In this document: piece by piece, positions 6,429 through 14,500 of the stretch
Numbering within the stretch: the first letter of the stretch is position 1
Layout: every line of letters begins with the position of its first letter
From: Bacteroidales bacterium
Lineage (GTDB): Bacteria > Bacteroidota > Bacteroidia > Bacteroidales > UBA932
Assembly (NCBI GenBank): GCA_017429205.1
Contig: JAFRPH010000056.1
Coordinates: 1 to 16,369 of the forward strand
Reading direction: 5' to 3'
Length of the DNA: 16,369 nucleotides
The notes under the pieces: generated by a model
What the model saw: only the letters and a program-made list of their open reading frames with translations
What the model was told of the DNA's origin: nothing
Databases searched by the model: none
Program-made: the position numbers and the translations under genes

Positions 6429-7679
6429 ATGCGCAAATACCTGATTCTCAGTCTCGCAGCCGTACTCCTCGCAGCCTCCTGCACCCGCACCTACCGCGCC
6501 GTCGGCGACACGCATCTCACCGTGTTCGACCACGCCCACGTCCAGTTCCTGCCGGACAGCCTGGGCGGTTTCACCGACGCCGATGCGGAAGGCATCGTCC
6601 ACCTCACCAACGGACGCATCATCCTGAAGAAGGTCCAGCTGCCCGACTACAAACGGAAGGTGGACGTGAAACTCACCGTCCGCGTGGAGTCCGACGGCGA
6701 CCGCTGGGACAAGTCCGGCTCGGTCTTCGTCATCCCGGCGAACGGGCCGAAGGTGAACATCCTGTCCGTCGCCAAGGGCGAAGCCGCCTGGCCGGCGGTC
6801 GATTCCACCCGCTACGAGAAGCTCGTCGGCACGGTTCCGGGGCCCGATTTCGAGCCCACGGTGGAACTGATGCGCTTCATGACGCCCTTCGGCGTGGGCT
6901 ACTACAGCCGCCGCGACACCACCACCTACGCCTCCCGGAAGCCCGTCTATATCGACGAATGGGCCCCCGAGGCGCGCTGGGAGGCCGATATCACCGACCT
7001 CTATCCCCTCCTGAAGGGCGAGGCCTGGGTGGGCGTCTTCATCGACACCTGGACCGCCGAAGGCTACCTGGCGAGTGTCGATATCGACGTGAAGGAGGAC
7101 GAATGCAAGTACGAGCCCATCCCCCGCGGGCACGTCACCCCGCTCGTGAACACGGTCTATTACGTCGGCCAGGAATATCCCGACATCTTCGCCCGGAAGG
7201 ACCTGACGGTGGATTTCGAACTCCCCCGTTTCGCTTCCAAGGCCTCCCTGCGGTACATCGTGACGGGCCACGGCGGGCACAGCGAGGGCGACGAGTTCAC
7301 GAAACAGCGGAATCTCGTCTCCGTGGACGGAACGCCGGTCCTGGACTTCATCCCCTGGCGCACCGACTGCTCGTCCTTCCGCCTCTACAACCCCACGTCC
7401 GGCATCTGGTACCTCCGCAACGGGCAGCCGGTCGTCACGCGGCGGGACGGTCCCCGCACGCCGCTGAGCCCGGACGACGTCATCCGCGAGATCGCATCCT
7501 CCGACCTCTCCCGCTCCGGCTGGTGCCCCGGTTCCCAGGCCGAACCGTATGACGCCCCGCTCGGCGAGCTCGCCGCGGGCATGCACCGCCTCACCATCAG
7601 CATCCCCAACGCGCAACCCATCGACGGGGACAAAATGAACCACTGGCTCGTCTCCGCATACCTGGTGTGGGAGGAATAA
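6429..7679 (+). CDS. PNGase F-like peptide-N-glycosidase, lipoprotein
   Basis: Predicted amidase that releases N-glycans from asparagine. The 416-residue precursor has a lipoprotein signal with lipobox AAS-C (Cys18). Comparison from memory with Elizabethkingia PNGase F gives clear matches across both jelly-roll domains: RWDKSGSVFVI with EWDRYANVYVK, MRFMTPFGVG with GRFITPYWVG, WEADITDLYPLLKG with LEIDVTDFKSLLSG, and SGWCPG with AGWCPG. Catalytic Asp60 corresponds to Asp94 and Glu206 to Glu289. The Glu118 position is Asp206 here. Of three disulfides in PNGase F only the pair equivalent to Cys231-Cys252 (Cys314, Cys366) is kept, with a longer loop between. Residues after Cys18 (TRTYR) lack an acidic surface-export signal, so periplasmic anchoring is possible. 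It lies 7 bases behind the fucosidase gene, fitting joint N-glycan processing. Confident of the family; activity unproven. Confidence 0.85.
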   Translation: MRKYLILSLAAVLLAASCTRTYRAVGDTHLTVFDHAHVQFLPDSLGGFTDADAEGIVHLTNGRIILKKVQLPDYKRKVDVKLTVRVESDGDRWDKSGSVFVIPANGPKVNILSVAKGEAAWPAVDSTRYEKLVGTVPGPDFEPTVELMRFMTPFGVGYYSRRDTTTYASRKPVYIDEWAPEARWEADITDLYPLLKGEAWVGVFIDTWTAEGYLASVDIDVKEDECKYEPIPRGHVTPLVNTVYYVGQEYPDIFARKDLTVDFELPRFASKASLRYIVTGHGGHSEGDEFTKQRNLVSVDGTPVLDFIPWRTDCSSFRLYNPTSGIWYLRNGQPVVTRRDGPRTPLSPDDVIREIASSDLSRSGWCPGSQAEPYDAPLGELAAGMHRLTISIPNAQPIDGDKMNHWLVSAYLVWEE

Positions 7680-7685
7680 TTTTTG
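7677..7685 (+). promoter_or_regulatory. Weak -7-like element before the first micropeptide ORF
   Basis: TAATTTTTG, followed by CA, is one base longer than TAnnTTTG (three spacer bases). It overlaps the stop codon of the PNGase F gene and lies 18 bases before the ATG at 7704. It may give the micropeptide/nuclease pair its own start, or the four genes may be one transcript. Confidence 0.3.
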
Positions 7686-7703
7686 CATAGAATCATACCT
7701 GAT

Positions 7704-7841
7704 ATGAAAAACCTCAAGGAATACATCGAACCGGCGCTCCGCGTCCTGGAGGCGCGGTTCGAACAGGCCTTCCTCCAATCGACCGGAGAGGACAGGGCCG
7801 ACAATGGATATGATCCGGACAACGACCTGGGAGACCTTTAG
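7704..7841 (+). CDS. Micropeptide, 45 aa, paired with nuclease lipoprotein
   Basis: ATG to TAG encodes 45 residues beginning MKNLKEYIEPALRVLEARF and ending in an acidic tail PDNDLGDL. It has no signal peptide, membrane segment or known domain. Support for coding: it fills the gap between two real genes, its stop is 4 bases before the nuclease ATG, and its first 26 residues align without gaps to the micropeptide at 15226-15360. Eleven residues are identical (Met1, Tyr7, Pro10, Ala11, Leu15, Arg18, Phe19 and FLQS at 23-26), and positions 16 and 20 are Glu/Asp in both. Both precede paralogous nucleases. Function unknown: a coupling leader, a partner or immunity peptide, or a processed peptide precursor are all open. 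Short Bacteroidota peptides with a similar K-x-Y-x-x-P start exist in my recollection but I cannot name a family. Confidence 0.7.
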   Translation: MKNLKEYIEPALRVLEARFEQAFLQSTGEDRADNGYDPDNDLGDL

Positions 7842-7845
7842 CGCC

Positions 7846-10335
7846 ATGAGAAAGATTTTGCTCGCGGCGCTGGCCGCATTGACCCTCGCGGGGTGTCAGA
7901 AAAACGTCTCCGAGCCGGTGAAGGCCTTGATCTTCACCTCGGAAGAACCGTCCACCCGGACCGGATGGAACGGGGAGACCATCGAATGGACCGCCGGCGA
8001 CGCCATCAGCATGGCGTACTCCGTGAACTCGAGCTGGGTGGGGCCGAACCTGTATCCCTCCGACGCCTTGACGGAAAACAGCCTCACGGCCGCCTTCCGG
8101 GTGCCCGGGAACTTCCCGACCGACCTCGTCGGCGCCCATCATTTCTATGCCGTCTATCCGGCGGTCGCGGGAACGGACTTCAGTGGCGCGCCCGACGTGT
8201 TCACCGCCGTTCCCGAAGTCCAGACGCCCACGGCGACCTCCTTCGACCCGGCCGCGGACCTGATGGCCGCCACCTCCACGGGCGACTGGCGCAGCCTGCC
8301 GACCAACCCCATCCCGATGATCTGGACCCGCCTGACGGCCCATGCCGACATCACCTTGAAGAATCTCGCCCTCGACGCCGACGAGACGGTGCAAAGCATC
8401 GTCCTCCAGGCCCAGAACGGGGCCGAACTGACGGGCGACATCATCATCGACCTGTGCAATGCCGAGGAGTATGCCACCGACGGCGTTCCGCGTGTCACGG
8501 TCAATGCGGAGAACCTCGCCGTCGACGCTTCCGGCAACCTGGAGTTCTGGGTGAGCGTGTTCCCGGTGGAGCTGACCGAACTCACCGTCACGCTCACGAC
8601 CGACAAGGCCACCTACCGGAAAGTTTTCCGGAATATATCCAAGACCTTCAAGCGGAATGCCCGCAACATCCTGGGAATCAGTATGCAAGGGGCGGAGAAG
8701 ACCCCGTTTGCCCCGGTTGGCGAATACTATGTGAAGGTGACGCAGGCGCAGACGGACTGGACGGGCGACTACTTGATCGTGTATGAAGGGAACAAAATGG
8801 TCCTGGACAGCGACGGAGACCAGAAGACGCACGATATCGTGTCCGTCTCCGACGGAAAAATCACCTACGAATCTGCCAAGGCCTACAACATCCGCATCGA
8901 GAAGTCCGGTAGCGGTTATTCGATGAAGATGGGCGACAACTATTATGGCCTGAATTCCAGCAGCAACGCCCTGCACGTCAGCACGAGCGAACCTACCGAC
9001 AATTACCGCTGGACCTTCCAGACCACGAACGGTGTCACCCGCGCCTACAACGTCAAGTACCCCACCCGCTTCCTCCAATTCAACGCCGGCTCCTTGCAGT
9101 TCCGCTGCTATACCAGCGCACAGAAGGACGTCACGTTCTTCAAGCTGGACGGCGAAGCGCCCGGCGGCGGTGGCGGAGGAACGACGCCCGCCACGCCTAC
9201 CGTGACGACGGGCAGCTCCTCCAATGTCACCCAGACCGAGGCCACCCTCTCCGCCACCTACACGGGCACGCCTACCTACGGCGGCGTGGAATGGGGCCTT
9301 TCCGCGGATGACCTGTCCGAAGATTGGCAAGCGGAATACTTGAATGGCGGCGCTTTCAACGTGACCATCGATGGACTGGGCGCCGGCCATACCTATTATT
9401 ACCGCGCATACATCGCCGTCCTGGAGAATGGCGAATACCAGTTCTACTACGGCGAAGTCAAGAGCTTCACGACGCCGGCCGGCGAAATCGTCATCGGCGG
9501 CGACCAGCCCGGCTGGTACGAGGCGCCGATGATGAACATCACCCACAGCGGAGACTACATGTACAACACCTCCGACCCCACGCAGTACTACGCCATCCAC
9601 ATGTGCTCCGGCGGTGAAAAGGGTCCCGGTGGCAAGACCGCCCGCAGCTACACCGTCTGCTACAGCGCCCAGTACCACTGCCCGCTGTGGGTTGCCGCGC
9701 CTCGGCACAAAATGTATGTGGGCGGCTCGGGCCGAAATGACAGTTACAGGAAAGATCCGGACATTCCCTCCGACATCCAATACAATTCCAAGAGCACGGG
9801 CGGCGGTTGCAACAAGGGACATATGCTGGGCTCGGCGGAACGCACTTCTTCCGTCGCCACCAACAAGGACGTCTTCTACTACACGAACATCGCCCCGCAG
9901 CTGTCTTCCAATTTCAACACCGGCGGTGGGCGATGGAACGTGCTGGAAGATTACGTGGACACGCAGGTGTGCGCCGATACGCTCTACGAGGTCGTGGGAT
10001 GCTACTTCGACCGGTACACCGACGCCTATGGAGCGACTCAGACGCCCTCCACGATCTCTTTCGGCGGCCGCAACGATGTCTCGATGCCGACGATGTTCTA
10101 CTATGTGCTCATGCGCACGAAGAGCGGCAATTCCAAGAAAGCGCTCAAGGACTGCACGGCCGACGAGATCAAGTGCGTGGCCTTCGTCCGTTCGCACGTG
10201 AACGTCCGCCAGGCCGTCTCCGCCCGCGAACTCATGTCCGTCGCGGACCTGGAACGCATCACCGGCGTCACCTACTTCCCGAACGTGCCGAACGCCCCGA
10301 AGGATACCTTCAAGGCGTCCGACTGGGGGCTGTAA
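7846..10335 (+). CDS. Secreted DNA/RNA non-specific endonuclease lipoprotein
   Basis: An 829-residue modular lipoprotein. Order: signal with lipobox LAG-C (Cys17); fimbrillin-like N-terminal beta region about 25-285 (STRTGWNGETIEWTAGD start); a beta-rich region 290-437 with GDYLIVYE; a Gly linker 439-445; an FN3-like module about 450-545; and a C-terminal NUC1 (DNA/RNA non-specific endonuclease) domain about 555-825. The active-site segment reads CNKGHM at 655-660, so the usual DRGH is NKGH; His659 and the metal-binding Asn of YYTNIAP (Asn681) are kept. ATG 7846 opens the signal peptide, and the earlier in-frame ATG at 7804 is inside the micropeptide gene. The N-terminal region, linker, FN3-like and nuclease parts are paralogous to the broken gene at 10446-15200. 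Likely role is extracellular nucleic-acid degradation or scavenging at the cell surface. Confidence 0.85.
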   Translation: MRKILLAALAALTLAGCQKNVSEPVKALIFTSEEPSTRTGWNGETIEWTAGDAISMAYSVNSSWVGPNLYPSDALTENSLTAAFRVPGNFPTDLVGAHHFYAVYPAVAGTDFSGAPDVFTAVPEVQTPTATSFDPAADLMAATSTGDWRSLPTNPIPMIWTRLTAHADITLKNLALDADETVQSIVLQAQNGAELTGDIIIDLCNAEEYATDGVPRVTVNAENLAVDASGNLEFWVSVFPVELTELTVTLTTDKATYRKVFRNISKTFKRNARNILGISMQGAEKTPFAPVGEYYVKVTQAQTDWTGDYLIVYEGNKMVLDSDGDQKTHDIVSVSDGKITYESAKAYNIRIEKSGSGYSMKMGDNYYGLNSSSNALHVSTSEPTDNYRWTFQTTNGVTRAYNVKYPTRFLQFNAGSLQFRCYTSAQKDVTFFKLDGEAPGGGGGGTTPATPTVTTGSSSNVTQTEATLSATYTGTPTYGGVEWGLSADDLSEDWQAEYLNGGAFNVTIDGLGAGHTYYYRAYIAVLENGEYQFYYGEVKSFTTPAGEIVIGGDQPGWYEAPMMNITHSGDYMYNTSDPTQYYAIHMCSGGEKGPGGKTARSYTVCYSAQYHCPLWVAAPRHKMYVGGSGRNDSYRKDPDIPSDIQYNSKSTGGGCNKGHMLGSAERTSSVATNKDVFYYTNIAPQLSSNFNTGGGRWNVLEDYVDTQVCADTLYEVVGCYFDRYTDAYGATQTPSTISFGGRNDVSMPTMFYYVLMRTKSGNSKKALKDCTADEIKCVAFVRSHVNVRQAVSARELMSVADLERITGVTYFPNVPNAPKDTFKASDWGL

Positions 10336-10359
10336 CGCTCCGGGACGGCATACAATGTC

Positions 10360-10388
10360 GAAGGTGGTCCATGTCCTGGACCACCTTC
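10360..10388. terminator. Hairpin 1 between convergent nuclease genes
   Basis: GAAGGTGGTCC (10360-10370) and GGACCACCTTC (10378-10388) form a perfect 11-bp stem with a 7-base loop, 24 bases after the stop of the plus-strand nuclease. Downstream on the plus strand comes CGCATTTTC, a modest T-run, so it could terminate plus-strand transcription. Its arms nearly match those of hairpin 2. Confidence 0.55.
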
Positions 10389-10407
10389 CGCATTTTCACC
10401 CCTTTTC

Positions 10408-10444
10408 TGCCGACGGTGGTCCTCCGCCTGGACCACCATCGGCA
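10408..10444. terminator. Hairpin 2 between convergent nuclease genes
   Basis: TGCCGACGGTGGTCC (10408-10422) pairs with GGACCACCATCGGCA (10430-10444): 15 positions with one C-A mismatch and a 7-base loop. It begins 2 bases after the stop of the minus-strand gene (TAA at 10446-10448). No strong T-tract follows on either strand. It shares the core GGTGGTCC...TGGACCACC with hairpin 1, so the two may be a repeat pair serving as a bidirectional stop. Confidence 0.5.
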
Positions 10445-10445
10445 C

Positions 10446-11552
10446 TTAGAAGCTCTTGAACGTATTCCAATTGGTGTTGGTCTCCGCCGATGATTCTATC
10501 GAGGGTGGCAGGTTCGCGAAGAAGTTGAAACCGGTCATCTGTTCGATGTAATCGACGCTCTTGGCGAAGTTCTGCCAGTTCTCGCCGCTGTGGTCCTCGT
10601 GGGTGAACCAGAAGCCGATGGCGGAGGCGGCGGTTACGGTGCCGCCGGAGCGGCGGACCTTCAGCAGGACCTTGAAATAGTAGTTCGGAATCGGAAGCAC
10701 CTTGCCGTCGTTACTCGAATTCGTGAGCGTGCGGACGGTCTCGCTTCCGCCGACGGTCTGATAGACCGGTCCGGTGACGACATAGACGGAATCGGAGCCC
10801 GACACCATGTTCCGGACCTGGTTCTCCAGGTTGTTCCAGATGCCTTGGTTGAAGGAAGCGCGCTGCGGCGTGCTGTTGGTCCAGTAGTAGGTCTGGTTCT
10901 GCAGGCTGCTGTCCGCATTGCGGTCCGCGTTCGGGATCTGGTGACCACGGTCATAGGTGACGCCGTCCTGGGAAGGATAGGCCTTGGAGCAGTCCGCCTG
11001 CTTGGCCTCGGGAATCTGCGGATTCTTCTTCCATCCGTTTCCGGTGCCTGAGCCGTTATGGGAGCTGGTATACACGTAAGCCGTCCACAAGGACGCGTAT
11101 CTGGCCGGATCGTACAGGATGGAATAGTTGCGGATATTCTTTCCGTTCAAAGTTCCCCGTGTCGTAACCATATACTTGCCACCAAGGGAAGCCGGCGACT
11201 CCGGCGCCTCCAGCCAGTCCTTGTTCAGGGTGGTGGCGGTCGATGGCGACAGGGTTTTGAACGACTTCACGGAGCCGTAAACCATCTGATAGTCGCCGTC
11301 TATCAGCACCTCCATGAAGGCGACATAGTAGTAGGTCGAATTCTCATTCAGCGCGCCCACGGCCGCATTGAACGAGCCGCTGCCGATGGTAGGCGCGGAC
11401 TGCGTATAGATGGGCTGACCAGTGGTCAGCGTGTTGAGATCGGAGGACGTTCCTACATAGAAACCCGCCCCCTGGAAAGACCGGACTCCCGAATACGAAG
11501 CGGACAGGGTCGCCCCTGTCGCGCTTACATTACTCGTGGATCCGGTGGTCAC
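10446..11552 (-). CDS. NUC1 endonuclease module cut off by an in-frame TGA
   Basis: Encodes an FN3-like module (residues 1-100 of this frame) and a DNA/RNA non-specific endonuclease domain. The canonical motif TYDRGHQIPNADR has Asp201, Arg202 and catalytic His204, followed by YYWTNSTPQ with the metal-binding Asn226 and Glu243. It has no signal peptide of its own, and the GTG at 11552 is only the first start-like codon. The frame is open up to 11591, reading a Gly-rich linker (GTSGGGAGGEE), and is the same frame as the 1202-codon gene upstream, separated by one TGA at 11592-11594. It is therefore the C-terminal nuclease of that lipoprotein, separated by a nonsense change, by read-through, or by a sequence error. 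The paralogue at 7846-10335 is uninterrupted at the matching place. Confidence 0.72.
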   Translation of the reverse strand: MTTGSTSNVSATGATLSASYSGVRSFQGAGFYVGTSSDLNTLTTGQPIYTQSAPTIGSGSFNAAVGALNENSTYYYVAFMEVLIDGDYQMVYGSVKSFKTLSPSTATTLNKDWLEAPESPASLGGKYMVTTRGTLNGKNIRNYSILYDPARYASLWTAYVYTSSHNGSGTGNGWKKNPQIPEAKQADCSKAYPSQDGVTYDRGHQIPNADRNADSSLQNQTYYWTNSTPQRASFNQGIWNNLENQVRNMVSGSDSVYVVTGPVYQTVGGSETVRTLTNSSNDGKVLPIPNYYFKVLLKVRRSGGTVTAASAIGFWFTHEDHSGENWQNFAKSVDYIEQMTGFNFFANLPPSIESSAETNTNWNTFKSF

Positions 11553-11591
11553 TGTGGGCTCTTCACCCCCGGCGCCGCCGCCGGATGTCCC

Positions 11592-14500
11592 TCACTCGTA
11601 GGTGATACGGAACTGGACCTGAGAATTGTTGGCATTGGTCACCTGATACCAGAAATACTTGGCATCAGCGGGCAATTTATCCGAGCAATCGTATACAGAG
11701 TCCAACTCAGACAGCGTTGCCGTGAAAGTATTTGCCGCATTCGCATCATATTTAGAGATAGGAGATGCGCTGAAATTGACACCTACACTTACTTTAGCTG
11801 AAGCTCCAGCATTGGCGTAAATCTCGAACTTGACAATCTTTCCAGGAACTGCCGTCGCATTGTAAATATACTTACCTGACTTTCCGATAAGGATAGCCTT
11901 ATTGGAAAATTTATGGGCACCATTGGATGCCTGGTATTTGGCTCCGTCACTGAAAACCACATCCACATCATCATAGGTAAGATGGGTAACAGTTGAAGTG
12001 GCTGTGCTGGTCAACTGAGAGCCGTCGATTATAATAACCTTGTCACTCGAGCTGCTTCCAGAAGATACCGTCACCTGATAAGTTGTCGTCTCGGTAACTT
12101 CATTTTCCGTATAAGAAACTGTCACGGTTTTGGTACCGGCGGCAGAAAGGTCGGGGGCTGTAATATCAGCATCGTCCGTCACGTCCTTGGTGCTGCCATC
12201 ACTGTACGTTGCGGTAACCACACCGCCAAAAGTAAAGGTATCACCGACCGTAAAACTAATCCTCTGCCCGCTAACAGCGATGGAGGAAAGGGTAGCTACC
12301 GGTGCGGGCGTGTCGTCACAGGTTACAATGACCTTCTGGAGCCGCCAATGGCCCTTGCCATCAGCTCGCGTCAGAATGACAGAACCGGTAGAACCCGTCC
12401 ACTTGCTCCTAACGCCATATTCAAAAGTGCCCGTGTTGACAGTCCAGTCACTGGCAATCGGATAAGTATTGAACGTCACCTGACTGGCACCGCTGCCACT
12501 GGTTCCCGTAGCCTCCTGGAACACATAGACAATCTTAGTAATGGTTTTCTGGGAAGAAACCGTAACCGTACCATTCGCATAGACACGGATTCCAGTGCCA
12601 GTATTGTAATATTTGCCATTATTGCCTCCGCCTCCGAATTGGACGCTTACACCATCCTCTGTAAAAGGATCCGTATAGGCCTTATCGTTCTCCAAGCCCA
12701 TAGCGCTGAAGTCAAAAACGATGTCATCAGCACTCGGGGCCTCGGTCACCGTCACGGCAATCGTGGCGGAAGCCTCGTTGAAGGCGGAGGTGGCGGCGGC
12801 GGCGACCGTGATGGTCGTGGTGCCGGGGGCCACACCGGTCACAGTACCGTCAGCGGCGACGGTCGCTACGGCCGTGGAAGCGGAGGTGTAGGTAATCGCA
12901 CCGTCCGTATTCGTGGTCACATTGATCTGCGCAGTCTTGCCCTCCTCGACGGTGAGGGTGGCAGGAACGGTGAAAGTCGGATCGACAGGGCCGGAAGCAG
13001 CCTCATCCAGCTTGAAATTCTTGATCTCCCAGGTACCGGCAGCAGTGGTGGAGCTGGTGTATTTGAATGCAACTTGGACCTTCTTGCCCACATAGGACTT
13101 GATATCCACGGAACAATCGGTCATCTTGGACCAGTTGCCGCTGGTGATTTCAGGATATGAGATGGTGAGCTGCGCCCATTCTCCGCCCTCTTCCTTGATC
13201 CACACGGTAGCCTCCTCGGCCACATTGCCAAAGAATTTGTTGATACACTGGGAGAAATAGAGCCTGGGCTCAGTGGCACCGGTCAGGTCCACGAGCGGAG
13301 AAATCAGCCAACTCTCGGACTCCTTGCTGCTTCCAGCATAGGCGCTGGCCTTCATATACTTGTTGGAAGAATCATGCTTCCAAACATAGGTGAGACCTTC
13401 TCCGAGAGTCACGTTATTAATCGAGAAGTCACCCTGACCATTTTCAAAGGTCTCCTCGAACGGATAGCCCTTGGCTTCGGTGCTGGCGGCCTCCTGGGTG
13501 ATGGTGAAGACAAATTCGTCGCCGCCGGCGGCGATGATCGCCGCATCGTCCGTGCTGACGAGGACCGTATACTCCTTCTCGGCGGGATCGGTGTTGGCCG
13601 GGAAGCTGACCGTGACCGTGCCGGCGCCTTCACCGGAGGCGGGAGCCACGGTGGCGCCATCGGAAGCGGAGGCCGCCCAGGCGACGTTGCCCGTGACGTT
13701 GATTGTCACGGAAGTGGTCGTGGCAGGAACCGTCAGGCTCAGGCTTTCGTCAGCGCCGGGCAGTTCGGCATTGAACTCAGGCGTAACAACAGCGTCGGTG
13801 ACATGGACATCCATAACTTCCCAAGTACCGGCCGTAGCGGCGTGGCCGACATACTTGAAGGCGAACTGGAAGGTCTTGCCCTTGAATTCGGAGAGGTCCA
13901 CGACCTGCTCCTCAAAGGCGGACCAGTTGCCGTTCAAGGCAGGGTATGAGATGGTGAACTGCTTCCATTCACCGCCCTTCTCGCGAGCCCAGAGGGTCGC
14001 TTCCTTGGTCACGTCGCCGAAGTACTTGTTAATGCACTGCTTGAAGGAGAGCTTCACACCGTTCGTGGCGGTGGCGCCGTCGATTTCCGGAGAAACGAGC
14101 CAGCTTTCGCCTTCCGTATTCTTTCCGCTCAGATAGGAGGTACCCTTCATAAAATTGTTCCCGTTATTGGTTCCAGGGGTCCAGATGCCGGTACCGATCA
14201 CATTGTCGATGGTGAACTTGCCGGGGCCTCCTTCAAAGGACTCCTCGAACGGAATCACCTGGGCGGTGACTGTGGTCATCGTGGCGTCGAACGGGATGTT
14301 CAGCAACTTGATGTAGCCGGGCTTGAACTCGGTGGCGGCGGAAAGGGTGATTTCCTTCGTGGTCGTGCCCTTCTTGGAGCCGTCGGCATTCTCAGCCTCG
14401 ACCTCGACCTTCAGTTTGGCGCCGGCCGCGGCGGTGAAGGGCTTGATGACGGCGTAGTATTCCGCATTCGAATCGGGGGCGATCGCGCTCGGATCGGCAT

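Noticed and set aside
5246..7847. Long minus-strand frames opposite the fucosidase and PNGase F genes
   Set aside because: Compositional artefacts of GC-rich third codon positions; no recognisable protein.
7714..10197. 827-codon open frame on the minus strand opposite the nuclease gene
   Set aside because: Shadow of a GC-rich gene: Gly/Val/Arg-rich translation, no domain, no start context, and fully antisense to a well-supported lipoprotein.
9700..10335. T9SS C-terminal sorting domain on the nucleases
   Set aside because: Both nucleases end in the NUC1 domain itself (TFKASDWGL and NTFKSF) and carry lipoprotein signals instead.
11592..11594. TGA recoded as a sense codon (selenocysteine or altered code)
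   Set aside because: No selenocysteine-type stem was evident after it, and TGA ends rpiB and the HprK-like gene normally, so a general code change is excluded.
12996..14252. Tandem DNA repeat array in the large lipoprotein
   Set aside because: The similarity is at the protein-domain level only; the DNA copies are diverged and separated by a BACON-like domain.
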